This document shows, piece after piece, positions 1 to 7,630 of a stretch of 64,000 nt of DNA (position 1 is the stretch's first letter; every line of letters begins with the position of its first letter). The notes beneath the pieces were generated by a model that was not told the origin of the DNA, did no database searches, and was given only the letters and a program-made list of their open reading frames with translations. The translations under genes were made by a program, and so were the position numbers. Origin of the DNA: JARYGU01 sp033795365 (GTDB lineage: Bacteria; Pseudomonadota; Alphaproteobacteria; Rhizobiales; Rhizobiaceae); assembly GCA_033795365.1 (NCBI GenBank), contig JARYGU010000001.1:682001-746000 (forward strand). Direction: 5' to 3'.

Positions 1-620
1 TTGATCGGCCCGGCGGGAAGATCGGCGATCTTCTCGCCCGGCGCAGCGATCTTCGTATCGCCGTCACGATAGGGAAACGCCAGAATCGCATCGGTATTGG
101 CGACATAGAGCCTGCCGTTGGCAAGCGTCATTCCGAAGGGGGAATTGAGGTTTTCAAGAAGTACGGAGCGTGTTTCGGCGGTGCCGTCTCCGTCGGTGTC
201 CCTGAGCAGGGTGATGCGATTGGCGCTCGGCACCTCCGCGCCGGCACGCCCCATGAAAAATCCCATCGCCCAGTCGCGCAGGCTGAACCCCTGATCTTCC
301 TTTTCCGGCCTGTTGCTCTCGGCCACGAGCACGTCTCCGTTCGCAAGCACGTGCAGCCAGCGGGGATGGTCGAGATCGGCCGCAAAGGCATTGACCGCAA
401 GGCCGGTGGCGGCCGTCGGCGTCTCCCCGTCCTGCCACTGCGACGCCTCCGCGATATTGACGGTCGGGATGAGCTCGGGATTGGGCTCCGGAAGGCTGGG
501 GGAAGGTCCGTATCCTTCCTCGACGCTGAGCGTGGCGGACTCTTGGTTGAGATAGAGGAAGAGGGCGCCGGCGGCGGCCAAACCGACCAGGATCAGTATG
601 AGACGGATGAAAGAGCGCAT
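1..620 (-). CDS. PQQ-dependent sugar (L-sorbosone-type) dehydrogenase, N-terminal part
   Basis: Only about 206 N-terminal residues are present; the frame runs leftward off the window. It opens with a short basic stretch and one hydrophobic segment (about residues 4-24), then a Pro-rich linker, suggesting an inner-membrane-anchored periplasmic protein. The motif HPRWLHVLANGDVLVAES and a DTDGDG loop are typical of the first blades of soluble glucose/sorbosone dehydrogenase beta-propellers, which oxidise sugars with PQQ. The start is the ATG at 618-620. A near-consensus EcfG promoter lies 41 bp upstream. The substrate cannot be told from this fragment, and the family includes members of unproven activity. 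Confidence 0.75.
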   Translation of the reverse strand, partial: MRSFIRLILILVGLAAAGALFLYLNQESATLSVEEGYGPSPSLPEPNPELIPTVNIAEASQWQDGETPTAATGLAVNAFAADLDHPRWLHVLANGDVLVAESNRPEKEDQGFSLRDWAMGFFMGRAGAEVPSANRITLLRDTDGDGTAETRSVLLENLNSPFGMTLANGRLYVANTDAILAFPYRDGDTKIAAPGEKIADLPAGPI

Positions 621-660
621 GAAACAATCCTCGTCGGCGAGAAGCGATTTTCGAGCGGGT

Positions 661-685
661 AACGTCCAAACTCCTCTTTCGTTCA
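661..685 (-). promoter_or_regulatory. EcfG/RpoE2-type stress promoter (near-consensus)
   Basis: Read on the minus strand the site is TGAAC-N16-CGTT, one mismatch from the alphaproteobacterial general-stress consensus GGAAC-N16/17-CGTT. It points at the dehydrogenase gene starting at 620, leaving a leader of about 35 nt. Inferred from the motif only. Confidence 0.45.
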
Positions 686-823
686 GCGCGAAGCGAGCAT
701 TTTCAAAAGCGTAGGATGACCGCCATGTCCTGAAAAAGCCTGCGCCGTCTAATCTTTCCAGCCGGAATCTCCGCCCTATATCGCCTCGGCGGGACGATTT
801 GGAAAAGAGGTGCCGACCGAAGG

Positions 824-1837
824 ATGAAGGATGATCGAGCTACGAGGCCGGCAACTTACGCACGATTCGCTCCCCCGGGCCTGATCTGTCTCCTTGCATC
901 CGGCTGCCGCGGTGCCCAGTCCGCGCTCGATCCGGCGGGGGAGGAGGCGGAAGCCATCCATTCCCTGTTGGTGGTGACCGCTGTCGGCGGCGGGATCATA
1001 TGGCTTCTCGTGGTCGGGCTGATCCTCTATGCGCGACGGCGCGACCGGCCCGTGCTGGATGTCGAGCGGGCACAGAAACTGATCTCCTGGGGCGGGGTGG
1101 CCTTCCCGACGGTGATCCTCCTCGCTCTTCTCTCCTACGCGCTGTGGAAGATGCCGGTCGCCAGGCCCTGGTTCGATCCCGGCGACGCGCCCATGACGGT
1201 CGAGGTGACGGGAGAGCAGTTCTGGTGGCGCGTGCGCTATCTCGACCAGGAGGGGGAGCCGGTCTTCGAGACGGCGAACGAGATCCTCATGCCGATCGGC
1301 GAGCGCGTGCGCTTCCTGTTGAAGGCGCACGACGTGATCCATTCCTTCTGGATACCGGCGCTCGGCGGCAAGATGGACATGATCCCGGGCCGCACCAATG
1401 TCTTTTCCCTGAAGGCGACGCGCACCGGCATCTACCGCGGACCCTGTGCCGAATTCTGCGGCAGTTCCCACGCGCTGATGAACCTGACCGCGCGCGTTCT
1501 CGAGCCGCAGGCGTTCCGCGAATGGTTCGAGAGCCGCAGCGCGCCGGCTGGCCGGCCAGCGGAAACCGAAGGGCAGGCGGCCTTTCTCTCACATGGCTGC
1601 GGCGCCTGTCACAGCGTGCGCGGGACGCAGGCGCGCGGGCAGGTGGGACCCGATCTGACGGCCTTTGCAAAGCGCGAAAGGCTCGGCGCGGGCGTCGCGG
1701 CCAACACCCAGGAAAACCGCGTCCGCTTCATCCGCAATCCGGACGGGCTGAAGCCCGGCGTACGCATGCCGGCCTTTTCGATGGTTCCCGATAGCGAGCT
1801 GGAAGCGATCGCGACATATCTCGGAGGCCTCGAATGA
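824..1837 (+). CDS. ctaC: Cytochrome c oxidase subunit II with fused cytochrome c domain (caa3 type)
   Basis: 337 aa. Subunit II accepts electrons and passes them to subunit I. A lipobox-like LASGC (Cys28) follows a short hydrophobic segment, then two membrane helices (about 46-71 and 92-111). The periplasmic cupredoxin domain has the complete CuA ligand set: His173, Cys208, Glu210, Cys212, His216 and Met219. A C-terminal cytochrome c domain carries CGACH (259-263) and a later Met in a VRMPAFSM stretch. The attached haem domain marks the caa3 class, where the oxidase carries its own cytochrome c. It overlaps the next gene by 4 nt and begins a five-gene operon. Confidence 0.93.
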   Translation: MKDDRATRPATYARFAPPGLICLLASGCRGAQSALDPAGEEAEAIHSLLVVTAVGGGIIWLLVVGLILYARRRDRPVLDVERAQKLISWGGVAFPTVILLALLSYALWKMPVARPWFDPGDAPMTVEVTGEQFWWRVRYLDQEGEPVFETANEILMPIGERVRFLLKAHDVIHSFWIPALGGKMDMIPGRTNVFSLKATRTGIYRGPCAEFCGSSHALMNLTARVLEPQAFREWFESRSAPAGRPAETEGQAAFLSHGCGACHSVRGTQARGQVGPDLTAFAKRERLGAGVAANTQENRVRFIRNPDGLKPGVRMPAFSMVPDSELEAIATYLGGLE

Positions 1838-4353
1838 CGACGGGACCTTTGAACGATTTTTCCGAAAGCGAGCGCAAAGCGCAGGAGGAGCGCCTGCGCG
1901 CCGTATGGGCCAATCCGCCCGGCTGGCGTTACTGGACCTCGGTGAACAACAGCCAGATCGGCCTCTGGTATGCCGCGGCCGCCTTCGGCTTCATGCTGTT
2001 TGCGGGTGTACTCGCCCTTCTGGTGCGCGTACAGCTCGCGGTGCCGGAGAACGATTTCCTTTCGGCAGAGCTCTTCAACCAGGCCTTCACGCTGCACGGC
2101 ACGGTGATGATGTTCCTCTTTGCCGTGCCGATCTTCGAGGCGGTGGCGATCTTCCTGCTGCCGCCGATGCTGGGGGCGCGGGAGCTGCCGTTTCCGCGGC
2201 TTTCCGCCTTCGGATTCTGGAGCTTCCTCCTGGGCGGCGTCTTCGTCTGCGGATCGATCTTCTTCAACGCCGCGCCGAATGCCGGCTGGTTCATGTATCC
2301 GCCGCTCGCAACCGACAAGCAGTATTCGGGGATCGGCGCGGATATCTGGCTGCTCGGCCTTTCCTTCATCGAGGTCGCCTCGATCGCGGCCGCCGTCGAA
2401 CTCATCGTCGGCATCATGAAATGCCGCGCTCCGGGGATGCGCATCAACATGATGCCGCTCTTCGCCTGGTATCTCCTGATCGTGGCCGGCATGATCCTCT
2501 TCGCCTTTCCGCCGCTCATCGCCGGCGACATCCTGTTCGAGATGGAGCGCATGTTCGACTGGCCGTTCTTCGACGCGGGCAGGGGAGGCGACCCGCTTCT
2601 ATGGCAGCACCTTTTCTGGATCTTCGGACATCCCGAGGTCTACATCATCTTCCTGCCTGCGATCGCGCTGATGGCGATGATCGTGCCGACCTTCTCGCAG
2701 CGCCCGATCGTCGGCTATTCCTGGATCGTGCTCGCGGCGGTCGGAACCGGGTTCCTGAGTTTTGGTCTGTGGGTTCATCACATGTTCACCACCGGCCTGC
2801 CGCAGATATCGCTCGCCTTCTTTTCCGCCGCCTCGGAGGCGGTCGCGATACCGACCGGCGTGCAGATATTCGTCTTCATCGCGACCATGCTGGCGGGTCG
2901 GGTGATCTTCTCCGTACCGATGCTTTTCGGAACGGGGGGGCTTGCGATCTTCATCATCGGCGGGCTGACCGGGGTGATGGTCGCGCTGGTGCCGATCGAC
3001 TGGCAGGCGCACGATACGTATTTCGTCGTGGCGCATCTGCATTACGTGATCATCGGCGGCATGCTTTTTCCGATCGTCGCCGGAATCTATTACTATTTCC
3101 CCCTGGTCAATGCGCGGCAGCTTTCCGAGCGGCTCGGCCGCATCGCTTTCTGGCTGATGTTCGCGGGCTTCAATATCGGCTTTTTCCCAATGCATTTCTC
3201 GGGGCTGCGCGGCATGCCGCGGCGCGTCTTCACCTATCCGGCCGATGCCGGCTGGGACTGGCTCAATCTCACTTCCACCATAGGCGCCTTCATCTTCGCT
3301 TCCGGCGTTCTGGTCATCGTCTTCGACGTGCTGCGCCCGAAGCACCGCCAGCCGAGGACAAAGGTCAATCCGTGGAACGCGGGAACGCTGGAGTGGCTGG
3401 CCCAGCCGGAAGAGAACTGGGGGGTGCGCTCGATCCCCGTCATCACCAGCCGCTATCCGCTATGGGACCAGCCGCACCTGGCCAGGGAAATCGCCGAGGG
3501 GCGTTACTACCTGCCCGACGCGAAGGAGGGATATCGGGAGACGATCGTCACCTCGGTTCTCGATGCCAAGCCGATCCAGTGCCTTCGGGTCGGAGGCACC
3601 TCCTATCTTACCATTCTCACGGCAGTTTTCCTGGGCGGCGTCTTCGTGGCGCTCACCTTCCACTGGTGGCTGCTCTGCGCGCTCTTCGGCATCGCCACCT
3701 TCGTGACCATCATAGCCTGGCTGTGGAACGGAACGGCCGAGATCCCGCAGCAGCCGCAGAAGGATGTCGGCCTGGAACTCTCCCTGCCGCTCTATGCGTC
3801 CGGCCCGGCCTCGGTCGGCTGGTGGGCGATGTTCATCACCATGGTCGGTGACGGAACCGCTTTCGGCAGCCTTGTCTTCGGCTACTTCTTCTACTGGACC
3901 ATCCACGAGGATTTCACGGCAGGTATTGCAGGCCCGGGGCTTTTCTGGCCGATGGCCGGGCTCGCCCTCTTCGTCGCAAGCTGGCTTGGCATGCTCGCGG
4001 CGCGGTCGGTGAATGCGGGCGGGCGCACGGTTTTCGCCTGCATGCTGATCGTCGCTTCCATGATCCTGACCGCCTGCGGCTCCGTCGCCGCGCTCCTCGG
4101 CCCATGGCAGTTCGAGATGGACCCGCAGAGCCATGTCTATCCGGCGATCGTCTGGATATTGGCGATCTGGCTGGCGGTGCACGGGGCGGTCGGCATCGTC
4201 ATGCAGGCCTATTGCCTTGCCCGTTTCCTCGCCGGACGGATGACCGCGACCTATGACACGGAACTGCACAATGTCGTTCTCTACTGGCACTTTCTGGCGG
4301 TGACGGCGTTAACCACGCTCGTCGTCATCGGTGTCTTTCCGGAGCTGAGATAG
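1834..4353 (+). CDS. ctaD: Cytochrome c oxidase, fused subunits I and III
   Basis: 839 aa, about 250 longer than a normal subunit I because subunit III is fused at the C-terminus (roughly residues 600-839). The subunit I part contains the haem/CuB core: the early TLHGTVMMF helix, FGHPEVY near residue 266 (CuB His, the cross-linking Tyr, and the Glu of A1-type proton channels), WVHHMF, and VVAHLHYV with the haem ligands. The subunit III part has the PLYASGPASVGWW and GDGTAFGSL segments and several helices. The enzyme reduces O2 to water and pumps protons. ATG overlaps the TGA of subunit II; the next gene starts directly after the stop. No haem A synthase gene is in the cluster. Confidence 0.93.
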   Translation: MTTGPLNDFSESERKAQEERLRAVWANPPGWRYWTSVNNSQIGLWYAAAAFGFMLFAGVLALLVRVQLAVPENDFLSAELFNQAFTLHGTVMMFLFAVPIFEAVAIFLLPPMLGARELPFPRLSAFGFWSFLLGGVFVCGSIFFNAAPNAGWFMYPPLATDKQYSGIGADIWLLGLSFIEVASIAAAVELIVGIMKCRAPGMRINMMPLFAWYLLIVAGMILFAFPPLIAGDILFEMERMFDWPFFDAGRGGDPLLWQHLFWIFGHPEVYIIFLPAIALMAMIVPTFSQRPIVGYSWIVLAAVGTGFLSFGLWVHHMFTTGLPQISLAFFSAASEAVAIPTGVQIFVFIATMLAGRVIFSVPMLFGTGGLAIFIIGGLTGVMVALVPIDWQAHDTYFVVAHLHYVIIGGMLFPIVAGIYYYFPLVNARQLSERLGRIAFWLMFAGFNIGFFPMHFSGLRGMPRRVFTYPADAGWDWLNLTSTIGAFIFASGVLVIVFDVLRPKHRQPRTKVNPWNAGTLEWLAQPEENWGVRSIPVITSRYPLWDQPHLAREIAEGRYYLPDAKEGYRETIVTSVLDAKPIQCLRVGGTSYLTILTAVFLGGVFVALTFHWWLLCALFGIATFVTIIAWLWNGTAEIPQQPQKDVGLELSLPLYASGPASVGWWAMFITMVGDGTAFGSLVFGYFFYWTIHEDFTAGIAGPGLFWPMAGLALFVASWLGMLAARSVNAGGRTVFACMLIVASMILTACGSVAALLGPWQFEMDPQSHVYPAIVWILAIWLAVHGAVGIVMQAYCLARFLAGRMTATYDTELHNVVLYWHFLAVTALTTLVVIGVFPELR

Positions 4354-4731
4354 ATGCGGCTCATCCCACGCGAGGTCGAAACGCTCTGGACCCTCTTCAC
4401 GGCCCCCGTCGTCTGGGCGCTGCATTTCCTTGCCTGCTATGTGACCGTCGCGATCTATTGCGCCAAGAGCGGCGAGGTCGGCGGCTATGACACGATCCGC
4501 TGGATCCTTGCCGTTATCACCCTCCTTGCGCTGGCGATGATCGTCGTTTCCGCCGCACTTGCCTTCCGCCAATGGGGTTTCGGTACGGACGATCCGCCGC
4601 ACGACGATCCGACGCGGCACGACCGCACGCTCTTTCAGGGATTCGCGACCCTGCTGCTCTCCGGCCTCAGTTTCATAGCGGTCGTCTTCGCCGCAGCGCC
4701 CCTCATCTTCATTGCGGGGTGCTTCTCGTGA
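4354..4731 (+). CDS. Small membrane protein of the caa3 oxidase operon
   Basis: 125 aa starting immediately after the subunit I/III stop codon and overlapping the next gene (GTGA at 4728-4731). Three hydrophobic segments are visible, at about residues 15-37, 48-68 and 96-122, separated by a charged, Asp/His-rich loop (DDPPHDDPTRHDR). It is not a recognisable subunit IV. Proteins of similar size and position occur in fused caa3-type clusters of alphaproteobacteria, but I know of no defined function. Position suggests a structural or assembly role in the oxidase; that is inference from context. Confidence 0.8.
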   Translation: MRLIPREVETLWTLFTAPVVWALHFLACYVTVAIYCAKSGEVGGYDTIRWILAVITLLALAMIVVSAALAFRQWGFGTDDPPHDDPTRHDRTLFQGFATLLLSGLSFIAVVFAAAPLIFIAGCFS

Positions 4732-5363
4732 AGGGCGCACTTCCATTTACCTGCGGATTGGCCGTGCTTCTCCTTTGCTGGACCGCGGGCCTCTTCCTGT
4801 TCGATGCGGCATCCTTCACGGGGCACATGGTCGTGCACATGGGCATCGTGGTCGTCGCCGCCCCGCTTGTCGCGATCGCGATCGCGGGGTCGGGCTATGG
4901 CGGCCCCGCATGGCTTTCGCCCATCCCGATGTCTTTCGTTGAGCTGGTGGTGGTCTGGGCGTGGCATATGCCGACCCTGAGGGAACTGGCCGAGACGTCG
5001 CTGGTCGCCCGGGCGCTCGAGCAGGGCACGTTCCTGGCGGCGGGCATCCTGCTATGGCTCTCCTGCCTGGCCGGCCGGGGACGGAAATCGATGCGGCGCA
5101 GGCTGAGCGGCGTTTTCGCGCTGCTGCTGACATCCATGCACATGACGCTTCTGGGCGTGCTTCTGACCATGGCCCCACGCCCGCTCTACGGCGAAGGCGA
5201 GGTTACCTGCCTCGGTTTCGTCCTCACCGCCGAGCAGGATCAGCAATCCGGCGGGGTGATCATGCTGATGCTCGGAGCCGTCGCCTATCTCGTCGGCGGG
5301 CTCGCGCTCTTCCGGTCCGCCATGGAGGAGCCCGGCGAGGACGCAGGACGGAGGCCGGTCTGA
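4728..5363 (+). CDS. ctaG: Cytochrome c oxidase assembly factor, CtaG (caa3_CtaG) family
   Basis: 211 aa from a GTG start that overlaps the previous stop (GTGA). A continuous open frame extends further upstream but only as a shadow of the preceding gene. It has about six membrane helices and the family's His motifs FTGHMVVHMG, WAWHMP and SMHMTLLG, which are thought to bind copper. Members assist CuB insertion or assembly of caa3-type oxidases. This is the Caa3_CtaG membrane family, unrelated to the soluble Cox11-type protein that is also called CtaG. The stop overlaps the next start by 1 nt (TGATG), indicating translational coupling. Confidence 0.87.
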   Translation: MKGALPFTCGLAVLLLCWTAGLFLFDAASFTGHMVVHMGIVVVAAPLVAIAIAGSGYGGPAWLSPIPMSFVELVVVWAWHMPTLRELAETSLVARALEQGTFLAAGILLWLSCLAGRGRKSMRRRLSGVFALLLTSMHMTLLGVLLTMAPRPLYGEGEVTCLGFVLTAEQDQQSGGVIMLMLGAVAYLVGGLALFRSAMEEPGEDAGRRPV

Positions 5364-6397
5364 TGCGGCTTGGCCGGAAACATATCGCGGCCATCGTTTT
5401 CGCGCTGCCGATCGCGGGGATGCTGGTCGCGTGGTCCGGCATGATCGGTATCGATGCCCGTTCCGGCCATTGGAGGGCGACGGAATGGCTGCTGCACTGG
5501 GCCATGCGGTCGTCGGTGCGGACGGCCGCGATGTCGGTGACGGCGCCGGAGAAACTGAACGATGAGGCGCTGCCCATGGTTGCGGGACATTTCGAACGGG
5601 GCTGCGCTATCTGCCATGGCTCTCCCGCCGTCGAGCGTTCGCCGGCGACGCTCGCGATGCTGCCGCGTCCGCCGGACCTTTCGCAAGTCGTGGGAAGCTG
5701 GAGCGACGAGGAACTCTTCGTCATCATCGAGGACGGCGTGCGCTATACGGGCATGCCCGCCTGGCCGGCTGCAGGGCGCAGCGACGAGGTCTGGGCTATG
5801 GTCGCATTCATGCGGCGGTTGCCGGATATGAGCGCCGCCGACTACCGGAGACTTTCGACTGCGGGGGCGGAGGAAAGCGCGGCTCCCGCGGGAGTGGGTT
5901 ATTGCCAGTCCTGCCATGCCGCAGAGCGCCTGTCTTCCGGCGGCCAGGTTCCGGATCTCTTCGGGCAGAGCGAAACCTATCTTCTCGAAAGCCTGCGCGC
6001 CTATGCCCGCGGCGATCGCCCGAGCGGGGTCATGGAACTGGCCGTCAGCGGAATGGACGAGACGGCGATGGCTGACGCCGCCCGTTTCTATGCGCGCCGG
6101 GTGCGGGAAGGAACAGTTTCGACCGTCACCACGAGCGAACCCGCCGAACGCGGACGGCAGCTTGCCGAAAGGGGCGATCCGATCCGCAAGATTCCCGCCT
6201 GCGATGCCTGCCACGACGGCAGGAATCCGCGCTACCCGTTGATTGACGGACAACCGGCCTCCTATATCCGCACCCAGCTCGAACTGTTCAAGGCGGGCCT
6301 GCGGGGCGGAACTGCCCATAGCAAGCTGATGACGGAGGCAAGCCGCAGCCTGGAGCCGCAGGATATCGAGGCGCTGACACGCCATTATGGACGCTGA
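5363..6397 (+). CDS. Tri-haem cytochrome c, membrane-anchored
   Basis: 344 aa. An N-terminal hydrophobic segment (about 8-29) serves as signal or anchor. Three CXXCH haem sites are visible: CAICH (81-85), CQSCH (181-185) and CDACH (280-284), spaced about 100 residues apart, so the protein reads as three tandem class I cytochrome c domains. MPAW near residue 131 may supply an axial Met to the first haem. It is the last gene of the caa3 operon, coupled to ctaG through TGATG. A role feeding electrons to subunit II is likely but inferred; some alcohol and aldehyde dehydrogenase cytochrome subunits have the same three-haem layout. Confidence 0.88.
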   Translation: MRLGRKHIAAIVFALPIAGMLVAWSGMIGIDARSGHWRATEWLLHWAMRSSVRTAAMSVTAPEKLNDEALPMVAGHFERGCAICHGSPAVERSPATLAMLPRPPDLSQVVGSWSDEELFVIIEDGVRYTGMPAWPAAGRSDEVWAMVAFMRRLPDMSAADYRRLSTAGAEESAAPAGVGYCQSCHAAERLSSGGQVPDLFGQSETYLLESLRAYARGDRPSGVMELAVSGMDETAMADAARFYARRVREGTVSTVTTSEPAERGRQLAERGDPIRKIPACDACHDGRNPRYPLIDGQPASYIRTQLELFKAGLRGGTAHSKLMTEASRSLEPQDIEALTRHYGR

Positions 6398-6450
6398 CCG
6401 GGGCGCGTCTGTACGATCCCTGGGCGGAGGCGGAGTAACCATGAGGAGAC

Positions 6451-6476
6451 GGAACCAATCCGGTTTGCGATCCGTT
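6451..6476 (+). promoter_or_regulatory. EcfG/RpoE2-type stress promoter (exact consensus)
   Basis: GGAAC at 6451-6455 and CGTT at 6473-6476 are separated by exactly 17 nt, matching the general-stress sigma consensus GGAAC-N16/17-CGTT. Predicted transcription start is near 6482, followed by AGGAGG (6498-6503) and a TTG start at 6509. Confidence 0.75.
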
Positions 6477-6508
6477 TCACTCGATCCACCATTCGACAGG
6501 AGGCTCCA

Positions 6509-6871
6509 TTGAAGATGATCGGCATGCAAGTCATTGCGGAACGGGGAACGAAGCCGGGCTATACGGTGGAGTTCGTCGGAGACGGGGGAGAGATCGTGTC
6601 CATTCGATTTCAAACCGGTGCGCAACCGCTGACCCGCGATGTAGCCGTTGAGAGGGCAAAGGCCATTGCGGGCGAGATCGCCGCCTTCGAAGGGGAGCTC
6701 GCGGAGGATACGCATGTCCTGCACGAACATCTGAGTGCGCGAAGGGCGCACGATGCCGCGGAGATGGAGGAGCAACTGGAGCGAGGCCTGGAAGACACGT
6801 TTCCCGCCAGCGATCCCGTTTCGATCACCGTTTCCACCATTCCGACGGATCGCGCCGAGCGGTCCTCGTGA
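6509..6871 (+). CDS. Small stress protein with C-terminal EDTFPASDPVS motif
   Basis: 120 aa, predicted from a TTG start because AGGAGG ends 5 nt before it; an ATG two codons later (6515) is too far from that site. The N-terminal half looks like a small beta fold (MIGMQVIAERGTKPGYTVEF). The middle is a charged helix rich in Glu and Arg. The C-terminus carries LEDTFPASDPVSIT, a short motif found in many rhizobial stress-associated proteins of unknown function. No catalytic residues are apparent. It sits between an exact EcfG promoter and an intrinsic terminator, so it is probably a single-gene general-stress transcript. Confidence 0.8.
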   Translation: MKMIGMQVIAERGTKPGYTVEFVGDGGEIVSIRFQTGAQPLTRDVAVERAKAIAGEIAAFEGELAEDTHVLHEHLSARRAHDAAEMEEQLERGLEDTFPASDPVSITVSTIPTDRAERSS

Positions 6872-6903
6872 AGGGTTCATGATCGCCGTTGCCCGATTGA
6901 CAC

Positions 6904-6940
6904 GCCGCCCCGCATGCGAAATGTGGGCGGCTTCTTTTTT
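6904..6940 (+). terminator. Intrinsic terminator after the EDTFPASDP gene
   Basis: GCCGCCC (6904-6910) pairs with GGGCGGC (6925-6931), and the stem can extend inward through GCAT/ATGT across a bulge. TTCTTTTTT follows at 6932-6940. Confidence 0.8.
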
Positions 6941-6964
6941 CCTTGCCGGAGCGCCTGGAACCTC

Positions 6965-7540
6965 ATGTGGAAAGCGGATTTCTTCGAAAGAGACGCGGTG
7001 GCGGTGGCGTCCGATCTGATCGGCGCGGAATTCGAGGTTGCCGGCGTCGGCGGCATCATCGTCGAAACCGAGGCCTACACGGCGGATGATGCCGCCTCGC
7101 ACAGCTATCGCGGCGTGACGGCGAGAAACCGCCACATGTTCGGACCTTCAGGCCGCGCCTATGTCTATCGCTCCTACGGGATTCACTGGTGCGTCAACTT
7201 CGTCTGCCAGCCCGCAAGCGCGGTTCTGATACGGGCGCTGGAGCCGCGCTGGGGTTTGGAGACCATGAAGGAGAGAAGGGGCACCTCCCTGGATCGGCAA
7301 TTGTGTTCCGGGCCGGGCAGGCTCTGCCAGGCGCTCGCCATCGACGGGACATTCGACGGCCTCTCGCTTGCCGCGCCACCCTTCCGCTTTGCACCCCCTT
7401 CGGAACGGGTCCGCCTGGAGATGGGAAAGAGGATCGGCATCACCAAGGCGACCGAGAACCTCTGGCGGTTCGGCCTTGAAGGCTCGCCCTTCGTCAGCCG
7501 CAGGTTCGAGATGCAGGAGCACATGGCCCAGCCCGGCTGA
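6965..7540 (+). CDS. mpg: DNA-3-methyladenine glycosylase (AAG/MPG family)
   Basis: 191 aa. Removes alkylated purines (3-methyladenine, hypoxanthine) to begin base excision repair. IVETEAY contains the catalytic Glu and is followed by ASHSYRG, RNRHMFGP and GRAYVYRSYGIHWCVNFV, the core signature of this single-domain glycosylase family. Length is normal. The open frame continues upstream to 6914, but those codons lie next to the terminator, and the ATG at 6965 gives the usual family N-terminus (MWKADFFERD). No strong ribosome-binding site is visible. A second alkylation-repair gene, ogt, lies 12 kb away in the same orientation. Confidence 0.9.
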   Translation: MWKADFFERDAVAVASDLIGAEFEVAGVGGIIVETEAYTADDAASHSYRGVTARNRHMFGPSGRAYVYRSYGIHWCVNFVCQPASAVLIRALEPRWGLETMKERRGTSLDRQLCSGPGRLCQALAIDGTFDGLSLAAPPFRFAPPSERVRLEMGKRIGITKATENLWRFGLEGSPFVSRRFEMQEHMAQPG

Positions 7541-7568
7541 TGTTCTCTCGGCAGTGCCGCTTTGTCGC

Positions 7569-7593
7569 GGAACTTATTCGCCGCTCTGCGGTT
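7569..7593 (+). promoter_or_regulatory. EcfG/RpoE2-type stress promoter (near-consensus)
   Basis: GGAAC (7569-7573), 16 nt, then GGTT (7590-7593), one mismatch in the -10 element. It lies 37 bp upstream of the ThDP-enzyme start at 7631. Confidence 0.4.
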
Positions 7594-7630
7594 GAAGACT
7601 CCATGCGTCATCACCGCCACGGAGGGACCA

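Noticed and set aside
5285..7135. 616-codon minus-strand open frame
   Set aside because: Crosses the tri-haem cytochrome, an EcfG promoter, a terminator and the glycosylase start on the other strand; no recognisable domain.
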